A program made the position numbers and the translations under genes. Below, piece by piece: positions 8,524 to 16,847 of a stretch of DNA of 64,000 nucleotides (positions are counted from its first letter, which is position 1; each line of letters opens with the position of its first letter). The notes beneath the pieces were generated by a model. The model made no database searches. It saw nothing but the letters and a program-made list of their open reading frames with translations, and had not been told where the DNA came from. The stretch comes from Myroides odoratimimus (GTDB lineage Bacteria; Bacteroidota; Bacteroidia; Flavobacteriales; Flavobacteriaceae). The stretch spans positions 291,348 to 355,347 of the forward strand of contig NZ_JACAKB010000002.1 of assembly GCF_030326305.1 (NCBI RefSeq), in the 5' to 3' direction.

Positions 8524-9261
8524 TTGAGATACTTTTTAGAATTCGCATATAACGGAACACATTATCACGGATGGCAATTACAACCTGATGCTATATCAGT
8601 ACAGGAAGTACTGACTAAAGCAATCTCTACCCTACTACGCACCACTATAGAGCTAGTGGGAGCAGGTAGAACAGATGCTGGAGTACATGCTAAGCAGATG
8701 TATGCACACTTTGATCACGAGTTACCTTTTGACAAAGATTCTTTAGTACAACGAATGAATTCTTTTTTACCTGAAGACATTGTTATTTATAATATACATA
8801 CCGTAGCAGATGATGCCCACGCACGCTTCGATGCGACGGCACGTACCTACGAGTATCACATTCATCAGTATAAAGATGCGTTCTGTAACGCGGGTAGCTA
8901 CTACCACTTTAGACCACTGAATGTAGCATTAATGAATCAAGCTGCTCAAATCTTATTTGAGTATGAAGACTTTGAATGTTTCTCTAAGACACATACAGAT
9001 GTATTCACCTTTAATTGTACTATTTATAAAGCACATTGGGACATTCTACCTGATAACAGACTAGTATTCACCATATCTGCTAATCGCTTCCTCCGCAATA
9101 TGGTCAGAGCGATAGTGGGTACCTTAGTCAATGTAGGACTTGAAAAAATAACACTAGATGACTTCAGAACGATAATAGAAAGTAAAGACAGAGGCAAAGC
9201 TGGCTTTTCTGTACCTGGAAAAGGTCTTTATTTAACTCAAGTTAGTTACCCTTACTTATGA
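8524..9261 (+). CDS. truA: tRNA pseudouridine(38-40) synthase TruA
   Basis: TruA makes pseudouridine at positions 38-40 of the tRNA anticodon arm. The 245-residue protein begins RYFLEFAYNGTHYHGWQ and carries the catalytic Asp in the GAGRTDAGVHAKQM motif at about 47-60, with the conserved RFLRNMVRAIVGTL helix at about 188-201. The start is TTG: no in-frame ATG lies nearby upstream, and family members begin at exactly this position. The gene overlaps the following ABC exporter by 4 nt (ATGA), so they are translationally coupled. Confidence 0.95.
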   Translation: MRYFLEFAYNGTHYHGWQLQPDAISVQEVLTKAISTLLRTTIELVGAGRTDAGVHAKQMYAHFDHELPFDKDSLVQRMNSFLPEDIVIYNIHTVADDAHARFDATARTYEYHIHQYKDAFCNAGSYYHFRPLNVALMNQAAQILFEYEDFECFSKTHTDVFTFNCTIYKAHWDILPDNRLVFTISANRFLRNMVRAIVGTLVNVGLEKITLDDFRTIIESKDRGKAGFSVPGKGLYLTQVSYPYL

Positions 9262-11006
9262 AAAAACTAAAATCATTATCTCTACAGAAATTATTACAAT
9301 ATACTAAGCCGTATCAAAAGCGATTTAATTGGGTAGTTGTATTTGCGATTTCCCTTTCTATATTCGCTGCCATACGTCCGTATATGCTAAAGATAACTGT
9401 AGACGAATACGTACAGAAACAAGATCAATCTGGACTCTTACTCTATATCCTACTGATGGGATTAGTACTCGTACTAGAAGTATCTTCACAATTCTTCTTT
9501 ACCTATTGGGCGAACTGGTTAGGACAAGATATCGTAAAAGACATTCGAGAGAAACTATTTGATAAAATCATCAACTTCAGAATGCGCTATTTCGATAACG
9601 AACCCGTAGGAAAATTAGTGACACGTGCAGTCTCTGACATAGAATCTATCGCTAGTATCTTCAGTCAAGGGCTCTTTATGATCGTCAGTGACTTACTAAA
9701 GATGTTCGTGGTACTGTGTATCATGTTCTATATGAACTGGAAGTTGAGCTGTATCGTACTGATAGCTATGCCTATTCTATTATATGCTACGCGAGAGTTC
9801 CAACGACACATGAAAACTGCGTTCCAAGAAGTGCGTACACAGATATCTAATCTAAATACATTCGTACAAGAGCGATTAACCGGAATGAAGATCGTACAAC
9901 TCTTTACGAGAGAAGAAATAGAATACGAAAAATTCAAGGAGATTAACCATAAGCACAATGTAGCTTGGCTAAAGAATATTCTGTATAACTCTATCTTCTT
10001 TCCGATAGCAGATATCGTATCTTCTCTTACACTTGGTTTTGTGATTTGGTATGGAGGGATGTCTATCGTACAAGGGGACAACCTAACTTCTTTCGGAGAT
10101 TTATTCGCTTATACGATGTTGATCACCATGCTATTTAACCCATTGAGACAGATAGCTGATAAGTTTAATGTCATGCAAATGGGGATTATCGCAGCAGAGC
10201 GTGTATTCGAAGTATTAGAAACGGAAGAACAAATAGATGATAGCGGAACAGTCACTGCTCCACAGTTTGACGGTAAAATAGAGCTAAAAGATGTTCGCTT
10301 TAGTTATATCGAAGGAACAGAAGTACTGAAAGGGATTAACCTAGATATAGCACCTGGTAGCACTATTGCGATCGTGGGAAGTTCTGGTGCTGGTAAGTCT
10401 ACTATCATCAATCTATTAAATAGATTCTACGATATAGACAGTGGTACGATCTGTATCGATGGTATTAATATCAATGACTATAAACTGGCTACACTGCGCA
10501 AACAAGTAGCAGTAGTACTTCAAGATGTATTCTTATTTAGTGACACGATATATAACAATATTACGCTACACGATAAGAGCATCACAAGAGAAATTGTCAT
10601 CCAAGCTGCTAAGAAAATAGGGATACACGACTTCATCTTACAACTCCCTGGTGGGTATGATTATAATGTGAAAGAACGCGGTGTCATGCTATCATCTGGA
10701 CAGCGCCAGCTGATCGCTTTCTTACGTGCGTATGTTAGTAACCCTAGTATTCTGATACTAGATGAGGCCACCTCTTCTATCGATACGCATTCAGAAGAGT
10801 TATTACAGAAAGCGACTGACTATCTAACTAAAGATAGAACGTCTATCATTATAGCACACCGATTAGCAACGATAGTAAACGCTGATCAAATCATCGTAAT
10901 GGATAAAGGTAAAATAGTAGAAAAAGGAACGCATAAAGACCTATTAGAAATCCAAAACGGATACTATAAAAATCTACATGAGTCACAGTTTAACAAACAA
11001 ATATAG
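9258..11006 (+). CDS. ABC exporter, MsbA/MDR-like half transporter
   Basis: The 582-residue protein fuses a six-helix exporter membrane domain (about 20-320) to an ATPase domain. Visible are Walker A GSSGAGKST at about 375-383, the Q-loop AVVLQDVFLF, the signature LSSGQRQLIAFLRA and Walker B ILILDEATSSID, with the switch His in IIAHRLATI. The signature is LSSGQ, not LSGGQ, a normal variant. It acts as a homodimer or heterodimer in the inner membrane; substrates of this class range from lipids to drugs. It is the second gene of the truA operon. Confidence 0.92.
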   Translation: MKKLKSLSLQKLLQYTKPYQKRFNWVVVFAISLSIFAAIRPYMLKITVDEYVQKQDQSGLLLYILLMGLVLVLEVSSQFFFTYWANWLGQDIVKDIREKLFDKIINFRMRYFDNEPVGKLVTRAVSDIESIASIFSQGLFMIVSDLLKMFVVLCIMFYMNWKLSCIVLIAMPILLYATREFQRHMKTAFQEVRTQISNLNTFVQERLTGMKIVQLFTREEIEYEKFKEINHKHNVAWLKNILYNSIFFPIADIVSSLTLGFVIWYGGMSIVQGDNLTSFGDLFAYTMLITMLFNPLRQIADKFNVMQMGIIAAERVFEVLETEEQIDDSGTVTAPQFDGKIELKDVRFSYIEGTEVLKGINLDIAPGSTIAIVGSSGAGKSTIINLLNRFYDIDSGTICIDGININDYKLATLRKQVAVVLQDVFLFSDTIYNNITLHDKSITREIVIQAAKKIGIHDFILQLPGGYDYNVKERGVMLSSGQRQLIAFLRAYVSNPSILILDEATSSIDTHSEELLQKATDYLTKDRTSIIIAHRLATIVNADQIIVMDKGKIVEKGTHKDLLEIQNGYYKNLHESQFNKQI

Positions 11007-11018
11007 CTCAATATACAG

Positions 11019-11048
11019 AAGCGATAGGTTCACATCTATCGCTTTTTT
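11019..11048 (+). terminator. Terminator of the truA-ABC exporter operon
   Basis: AAGCGATAG and CTATCGCTT form a 9-bp stem followed by a T run, 13 nt after the exporter stop codon. Confidence 0.8.
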
Positions 11049-11346
11049 ATTGTTCATTATAAAGATGGTTTCTCTACTCAACATGAATTAGACGAAAACT
11101 TCCGAAGAGTAGAAATACTTTTGTTCTAAAATTTCAATATTTTTAGCACACTATTCTATCCTAGTTTTTTAAAAGATTATCAACAATATTGCCTTTTTGA
11201 TAATAATTGTCACGTCCTAATAGCCAAATAAGCTACACTCCTTGCAATTACCTTAGTTACAGCCTATCAACTTTTCGTATTGAAAGTTTCAATAACAGAA
11301 ATAAATGATTATTTTCGTAGCATAAAATATAGAAATATATAGATAT
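11049..11346. other. AT-rich intergenic region upstream of the dihydrolipoyl dehydrogenase
   Basis: No gene was seen. TACTTTTG at 11116-11123 and a one-mismatch TATTTTCG near 11310 are possible promoter -7 elements; the nearer one fits a normal leader length for the gene at 11347. Confidence 0.4.
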
Positions 11347-12738
11347 ATGAAATTCGATATTATTGTTTTAGGAAGTGGCCCTGGAGGTTACGTTACTGCG
11401 ATTAGAGCTTCTCAGTTAGGTTTTAAAGTTGCAGTTGTTGAAAAAGAAAATTTAGGAGGTATCTGCTTAAACTGGGGATGTATCCCAACGAAAGCTCTTC
11501 TTAAATCGGCACAGGTGTTTGAGTACCTTAAACACGCTTCTGACTACGGATTGACTATCAATGGTGATGTAGATAAAGATTTCAATGCTGTTATCGCACG
11601 TTCTCGTAACGTAGCTGAAGGAATGAGCAAAGGAGTTCAATTCTTAATGAAAAAGAATAAGATCGAAGTTATCGACGGATTCGGAAAAGTAAAACCAGGT
11701 AAGAAAGTAGACGTTACTGACAAAGATGGAAAAGTAACTGAACTATCTGCTGACCATATTATCATCGCTACAGGTGCTCGTTCTAGAGAGTTACCTAACT
11801 TACCTCAAGATGGTAAAAAAGTAATCGGATACAGACAAGCACTAACATTACCTCAACAACCTAAGAAAATGATTGTTGTTGGTTCTGGAGCTATTGGAGT
11901 GGAGTTCGCTTACTTCTATAAATCAATGGGTACCGATGTAACTATTGTTGAGTTTATGCCAAATATCGTTCCTGTAGAGGATGAAGATATCTCAAAACAA
12001 TTTGAGCGTTCTTTAAAGAAAAATGGTATCAACATTATGACTAACTCTTCTGTAGAGCGTATCGACACTACAGGTGAAGGAGTAAAAGCATATGTAAAAA
12101 CAGCTAAAGGTGAAGAGGTATTAGAAGCTGATATCTTATTATCTGCTGTAGGTATCAAAACGAATATCGAGAACATCGGATTAGAAGAAGTAGGTATCGC
12201 TACAGATAGAGATAAAATCTTAGTAAACGACTTCTACCAAACTAACGTACCTGGATACTATGCTATCGGTGACGTAGTACCTGGACAAGCGTTAGCTCAC
12301 GTGGCTTCTGCTGAAGGTATCTTATGTGTTGAGAAAATCGCTGGACACCATGTAGAGCCATTAGATTACGGAAATATCCCAGGATGTACTTATGCTACTC
12401 CAGAGATCGCTTCTGTAGGTATGACTGAGGCTAAAGCGAAAGAGGCTGGTTATGAACTTAAAGTAGGTAAATTCCCATTCTCTGCATCTGGAAAAGCAAA
12501 AGCTGCTGGTACTCCTGATGGATTCGTTAAAGTTATCTTCGATGCTAAATACGGTGAGTGGTTAGGATGCCACATGATCGGAGCTGGTGTTACAGATATG
12601 ATCGCTGAGGCTGTAGTTGCTCGTAAATTAGAAACTACTGGATACGAAATCCTTAAAGCTGTGCACCCACACCCTACTATGAGTGAGGCTGTGATGGAAG
12701 CTGTAGCTGATGCTTACGGTGAAGTAATCCACTTATAA
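11347..12738 (+). CDS. lpdA: Dihydrolipoyl dehydrogenase (E3)
   Basis: This FAD enzyme reoxidises dihydrolipoamide in pyruvate and 2-oxoglutarate dehydrogenase and the glycine cleavage system. The 463-residue protein has the N-terminal FAD-binding GSGPGG, the redox-active disulfide motif GGICLNWGCIPTK at about 37-49, an NAD-binding GSGAIG near 181, the second FAD motif AIGDVV near 306 and the C-terminal catalytic HPHPTMSE near 442. It is encoded alone, with a strong terminator, and is not adjacent to E1/E2 genes, so it may serve several complexes. Confidence 0.96.
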   Translation: MKFDIIVLGSGPGGYVTAIRASQLGFKVAVVEKENLGGICLNWGCIPTKALLKSAQVFEYLKHASDYGLTINGDVDKDFNAVIARSRNVAEGMSKGVQFLMKKNKIEVIDGFGKVKPGKKVDVTDKDGKVTELSADHIIIATGARSRELPNLPQDGKKVIGYRQALTLPQQPKKMIVVGSGAIGVEFAYFYKSMGTDVTIVEFMPNIVPVEDEDISKQFERSLKKNGINIMTNSSVERIDTTGEGVKAYVKTAKGEEVLEADILLSAVGIKTNIENIGLEEVGIATDRDKILVNDFYQTNVPGYYAIGDVVPGQALAHVASAEGILCVEKIAGHHVEPLDYGNIPGCTYATPEIASVGMTEAKAKEAGYELKVGKFPFSASGKAKAAGTPDGFVKVIFDAKYGEWLGCHMIGAGVTDMIAEAVVARKLETTGYEILKAVHPHPTMSEAVMEAVADAYGEVIHL

Positions 12739-12761
12739 GAATTAGATTATTCAATATATAG

Positions 12762-12793
12762 AAACGGGCTGCCTTAAGGTAGCCCGTTTTTTT
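12762..12793 (+). terminator. Terminator of the dihydrolipoyl dehydrogenase gene
   Basis: AAACGGGCT and AGCCCGTTT with inner CCTTAAGG form a strong stem followed by a T run. Confidence 0.85.
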
Positions 12794-12823
12794 ATTTATC
12801 CTTACTTCTTTTATACTTTAAAA

Positions 12824-13252
12824 TTAATGTCCTCTATGTTTTTCCTTTTTCTTCTTTTGCCTTAAGACATACTTAAACTGCTCACGTTCTTCTTTTAGTA
12901 ATCTATTCTCTTTTTTGCGCACACTCTTATCTATCTCTAGTTGCTCTTTCAACATGAGTTGTGCTTTTGTAAAAACATATTTCACTTTTAAGTCACTTTG
13001 TAATAAACGATTTTTCTTAACTTGTTTCTTAAATCTATACTTGTTCTTCTTACAAGCCCCTTTAATACTAAAGGTATATTTCAATTCATTAAAATCAAGT
13101 TCACACAGAAACTTATTAATGGTAGAGTAATCTGGTTCTGCTGTTCCTATAACTTCCTTAGCTACAGAATACTGTTTACCCTCTGTCTTCTCAAATAAAA
13201 CAACCCAATAAGGTTGATCAAAATACACTGTTACCATTTGTTCTGTTATCAT
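12824..13252 (-). CDS. YjdF family (DUF2992) protein
   Basis: The segment VYFDQPYWVVLFEK followed by YSVAKEVIGTAEPDYSTINKFL fits the YjdF/DUF2992 family, a small basic protein with a Lys/Arg-rich coiled tail (RQKKKKEKHRGH at the end). In Firmicutes, yjdF genes are controlled by a riboswitch that binds aromatic heterocycles, but none was recognised here. The start chosen is the ATG at 13252, preceded by an A/G-rich stretch: a longer frame would run into the upstream AraC gene and adds an unrelated 24 residues. The gene lies 31 nt downstream of the AraC regulator, on the same strand. Confidence 0.75.
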   Translation of the reverse strand: MITEQMVTVYFDQPYWVVLFEKTEGKQYSVAKEVIGTAEPDYSTINKFLCELDFNELKYTFSIKGACKKNKYRFKKQVKKNRLLQSDLKVKYVFTKAQLMLKEQLEIDKSVRKKENRLLKEEREQFKYVLRQKKKKEKHRGH

Positions 13253-13283
13253 TTGTTTCTTTCTTTTGATTAAAAAGACAAAA

Positions 13284-14039
13284 CTAAATATCGGAGAACT
13301 TTGATAATTGAATAAAACGGTCATTTTTATTTTGAAATAATTCTCTTGGTGTCACCCCACATAACTTTCGCGTTTCACGAATAAAATGAGCCTGATCTGA
13401 AAAACCTATGTCAGGAAAGAAACTTCCTCTCTTAACCCCTGCTACGTTAGAATAGAACCTCAAAATATTACAATACTTCTTTAAGGATATACCAAAACCA
13501 TTATTAAAATATCTATTCATTTGTCTTTGGCTCCAAAAAATAGTTGATTCCAACTCTTTAATCACAATATTCCCACTATTCTTAGTAACAATATCAAATA
13601 AATCAATCTTCTTATGATCAACACCTTCTACATCAATAGAAGTAGCCCACATATAAGCAGAAGTTATTAGCTTTTGAATATTTCCTCTACTAAAATCAAT
13701 TTGAGGCAAAAAATCTGAAGGTAAACAACATTGACTATCTACAATATCATTAATATTAATTTTCAAGAGATACTCTATACCAAGTGGAGTGAAACTAATC
13801 ACTCTCATCTCACTATGAGGAGGAATGACAGTCATTTCTGGCTTAGTACACAAACCGAACAACATCTTCTGCATATTCCCTTCCAAATCGTAAAAACAAC
13901 ACATATCTATCATTCCATCAGGAATTAAAACAATCTCATGTCCAAAAGAACTAGTATTATTCAATACCCATACAGAACTGATATATATAGCAAGCTGATC
14001 CTTAAAAAGGTGTTCTTCAAAATTAATGATATCCGTCAT
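13284..14039 (-). CDS. AraC family transcriptional regulator
   Basis: The 251-residue protein has an N-terminal effector-type domain (about 1-130) and a C-terminal AraC HTH domain ending with FFPDIGFSDQAHFIRETRKLCGVTPREL, the characteristic second helix-turn-helix. It most likely controls the YjdF gene 31 nt downstream and perhaps itself. The ligand is unknown; the N-terminal domain resembles the cupin-like sensor of the DUF6597 type, but this is a weak call. Confidence 0.85.
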   Translation of the reverse strand: MTDIINFEEHLFKDQLAIYISSVWVLNNTSSFGHEIVLIPDGMIDMCCFYDLEGNMQKMLFGLCTKPEMTVIPPHSEMRVISFTPLGIEYLLKININDIVDSQCCLPSDFLPQIDFSRGNIQKLITSAYMWATSIDVEGVDHKKIDLFDIVTKNSGNIVIKELESTIFWSQRQMNRYFNNGFGISLKKYCNILRFYSNVAGVKRGSFFPDIGFSDQAHFIRETRKLCGVTPRELFQNKNDRFIQLSKFSDI

Positions 14040-14073
14040 TTTTAAATCATTTCGAATTAATATTAAAATTAAT

Positions 14074-14104
14074 AAAAAAACGAGTCTTTCTTTCGAAAGA
14101 CTCG
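14074..14104 (-). terminator. Terminator of purB
   Basis: CGAGTCTTTC and GAAAGACTCG form a perfect 10-bp stem followed on the minus strand by seven T, 27 nt past the purB stop codon. Confidence 0.85.
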
Positions 14105-14130
14105 CTTATTCATTTTATTGTAAATTCTTA

Positions 14131-15480
14131 TTACAGAATATCTACTCCTAAATAATTAGCTGGTGTGATTGCTTTAAGTTCAGTTTTAATCGCATCAGAT
14201 ACATTTAACGTGTCGATGAAATTATGCATTGATTCTTTATTAATCACTGTATTCGTTCTAGTTAAATCTTTTAAAGCTTCATACGGATTAGGGTATCCTT
14301 CTCTTCTTAGGATAGTCTGAATAGCTTCTGCTACTACAGCCCAGTTATTCTCTAAGTCTTGAGCAAACTTATCTGCATTCAGCAATAACTTATTCAATCC
14401 TTTTAATGTAGACTCAAATGCAATAAGCGTATGTCCAAAAGGTACTCCTACGTTACGCAATACTGTACTGTCAGTCAAATCACGTTGAAGACGTGATATC
14501 GGTAACTTAGCTGCTAAGTGTTCAAAGATTGCATTAGCGATACCTAAGTTTCCTTCTGAGTTTTCAAAGTCAATAGGATTCACTTTATGAGGCATAGCCG
14601 AAGAACCTATCTCTCCTGCCTTAATCTTCTGTTTAAAGTAATCCATCGATACATACGTCCAGATATCTCTATCTAAGTCTATTAGTATCGTGTTTATACG
14701 TTTTAATCCATCAAAGAATGCCGCGAAGTGATCATAGTGCTCTATCTGTGTAGTCGGGAAAGAATGCTTAAGCCCTAAAGTCAATTCTACGAAGTCAGTT
14801 CCAAACTGTTTCCAATCTTGTTTTGGGTAAGCTACATGATGTGCATTAAAGTTACCTGTAGCACCACCAAATTTAGCTGCAAAAGGTACTTGCTCTAATA
14901 ATGCTAACTGCTGTTCTAGACGCTCCACGAATACGTAAATCTCTTTACCTAGACGTGTAGGAGAAGCAGGCTGACCATGCGTACGTGCTAACATAGGTAC
15001 ATCCTTCCACTCTATGCTTAACTCTTTTAATCTATTGATAACAGTGACTAAAGATGGTTTATACACATCCTCATACGCTTCTTTAGTCAATAAAGGTATA
15101 GAGGTGTTATTAATATCCTGAGAAGTTAGTCCAAAGTGAATAAACTCTTTATATTCTTCTAACTTTAAAATGTCAAATGCGCTTTTCAGAAAGTACTCTA
15201 CTGCTTTCACATCGTGATTCGTAGTTTTCTCCATCTCCTTAATCCACAAAGCATCTTCTGTAGTAAACTCTTGATACAGTTTACGCAATTCAGGAAAGAT
15301 AGAACTTGGGACATTGGCTAATTGAGGAACATTGTGCTCACATAGAGAAATAAAGTACTCTACTTCTACTAATACTCTGTACTTGATTAATGCTTCTTCT
15401 GAGAAATAATTAGCTATTGCATTGGTCTTACCTCTATAACGCCCATCGATAGGCGAAATAGCATTTAATTCTGTTAGCAT
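14131..15480 (-). CDS. purB: Adenylosuccinate lyase
   Basis: PurB cleaves succinyl-AICAR and adenylosuccinate in purine synthesis. The 449-residue protein has the fumarase/aspartase superfamily signature GSSAMPHKVNP at about 293-303, the TTNHDVKAVEYFL segment near 88 and the HFGLTSQDINNT substrate motif near 117. Length is normal. It has a near-ideal promoter: TTTG, 18-nt spacer, TATCTTTG, about 24 nt upstream of the ATG, and a strong terminator, so it is probably monocistronic. Confidence 0.96.
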   Translation of the reverse strand: MLTELNAISPIDGRYRGKTNAIANYFSEEALIKYRVLVEVEYFISLCEHNVPQLANVPSSIFPELRKLYQEFTTEDALWIKEMEKTTNHDVKAVEYFLKSAFDILKLEEYKEFIHFGLTSQDINNTSIPLLTKEAYEDVYKPSLVTVINRLKELSIEWKDVPMLARTHGQPASPTRLGKEIYVFVERLEQQLALLEQVPFAAKFGGATGNFNAHHVAYPKQDWKQFGTDFVELTLGLKHSFPTTQIEHYDHFAAFFDGLKRINTILIDLDRDIWTYVSMDYFKQKIKAGEIGSSAMPHKVNPIDFENSEGNLGIANAIFEHLAAKLPISRLQRDLTDSTVLRNVGVPFGHTLIAFESTLKGLNKLLLNADKFAQDLENNWAVVAEAIQTILRREGYPNPYEALKDLTRTNTVINKESMHNFIDTLNVSDAIKTELKAITPANYLGVDIL

Positions 15481-15504
15481 ATTTTAGATTGTGTTGTTAA
15501 GACA

Positions 15505-15534
15505 CAAAGATAAAGCATTCAATACAGAATCAAA
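15505..15534 (-). promoter_or_regulatory. Promoter of purB (-33 TTTG and -7 TATCTTTG)
   Basis: On the minus strand TTTG (15531-15534) is followed after 18 nt by TATCTTTG (15505-15512), matching both elements of the Bacteroidota housekeeping promoter. Confidence 0.7.
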
Positions 15535-15667
15535 ATAACTTAAATAAAAAAGATAGTTGATAGTAGGTTTGTTTTTTTGTGAAGGTGGTTTTCTATTGTT
15601 TGCCTACGGCATAAGGTAATAGGAATTAGAGATATGATTAATTAACAGTTCACAACTTCATAGAAAC

Positions 15668-15698
15668 AAAAAAAGATAGCTCATTAGAACTATCTTTT
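15668..15698 (-). terminator. Terminator of the DUF2911 gene
   Basis: AAAAGATAG and CTATCTTTT form the stem; a run of A on the plus side gives a T run on the minus strand. Confidence 0.65.
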
Positions 15699-15758
15699 CT
15701 TTATATATTCAGCTATAATACTTCATAAATCAGTATTTTAAGCACTTCTTAATTAAAA

Positions 15759-16604
15759 TTACTTGCTCCACTCTCTTATAGCGTCTTTATTGATCTTTAT
15801 ATAATCAAGGTTATTCGCTTTCTCTGCTAACTCTAATGCCCATTTGGCAGTTTCTACAGCAGCAATTTTATCTCCTCCTTTAGCTTGGATCTGTGATTTT
15901 AAGCGTACAAAGTAGTACGGTATTTTCTCCCCTGATTTTTCTATAGCCTTATTTACCCAATCTAGAGCTTTTACAAGATCTTTATTCGTTAGGTAGTAAT
16001 ATTCTGCTGCGCCATAGTAGTCAACGATTGTAGGTCCATCAAATGTCTCTTCTATACTTTGCATTGCCAATTGATCTGTTGGTACTTTAAAACGGATAGG
16101 CACAACAGTCTTCTCCCACATAATCTCTAAGTCCGCATAGTCTATGTTCACATTATTTACTGCTACAGTTAATGTCTCAAACTTGCGATCAGAACCAATA
16201 GGTTTAACCTTAGTCGATAAAGCTACTTTACTCTCGTCCCATTTCTCTGGTAATCCCCAGTTATTCGTATCTGCATAGAATATTACTTCCCATTCTTCTA
16301 CTTTAGGAATAGTAAATAATGCGTATGATCCTTTCTTTAATTTCTTACCACCGATCTCTACATCATTACCAAAAGTAACTACCGTATTCATATTCGCTCC
16401 TGTTCTCCACATTCTTCCATAAGGAACTAAATCACCAAATACTAAACGCCCTCTCATATTCGGTCTTGAGTAATCAATTTTGATATCTGTAAGTCCCACT
16501 ACTTGATGTGATTCTGCTTTTGTACTTGTAGGTGGAGTGTGAACTTGTGCTTGTGTACACAGTGTAAACAATGCAAATGATAATGCAACTAAACTTCTTT
16601 TCAT
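15759..16604 (-). CDS. DUF2911 domain secreted protein
   Basis: The 281-residue protein starts with a signal peptide (cleavage likely after CTQAQ), followed by the DUF2911 domain, recognisable by KIDYSRPNMRGR and YGRMWRTGANMNT near residues 45-75 and KKGSYALFTIP near 100. The C-terminal third contains a short TPR-like helical stretch (DLVKALDWVNKAIEK, AVETAKWALELA). The function of the family is unknown; location is likely periplasmic. It has its own terminator. Confidence 0.85.
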   Translation of the reverse strand: MKRSLVALSFALFTLCTQAQVHTPPTSTKAESHQVVGLTDIKIDYSRPNMRGRLVFGDLVPYGRMWRTGANMNTVVTFGNDVEIGGKKLKKGSYALFTIPKVEEWEVIFYADTNNWGLPEKWDESKVALSTKVKPIGSDRKFETLTVAVNNVNIDYADLEIMWEKTVVPIRFKVPTDQLAMQSIEETFDGPTIVDYYGAAEYYYLTNKDLVKALDWVNKAIEKSGEKIPYYFVRLKSQIQAKGGDKIAAVETAKWALELAEKANNLDYIKINKDAIREWSK

Positions 16605-16797
16605 TTTTCTTAGCTTATTTTATACGCTCTAATTAATCATCTAATATTCTGAAGAATACATCCTCTATTATTGATTAACAAAAGGTACTTAAATTAAATA
16701 TTGTGTTTTGCTACCCTACTTTAGAAGGTTATCAAATGTATTAACTTTCTTGTTAAAATTAAATCAAAACACCTTTGTTTTTTTATACTACTACCAT

Positions 16798-16827
16798 AAA
16801 AAAAGCCACGTGATATCACGTGGCTTA
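16798..16827 (-). terminator. Terminator of the tilS-dsbD operon
   Basis: AAGCCACGTGAT and ATCACGTGGCTT form a perfect 12-bp palindromic stem with a T run on the minus strand, 21 nt past the dsbD stop. Confidence 0.85.
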
Positions 16828-16847
16828 TCTTAAAATATAATCGTAAG

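Noticed and set aside
13253-13324. A longer YjdF protein starting at 13324
   Set aside because: It would overlap the end of the AraC gene by 41 nt and adds a hydrophobic stretch absent from the family; the ATG at 13252 has a purine-rich stretch before it.
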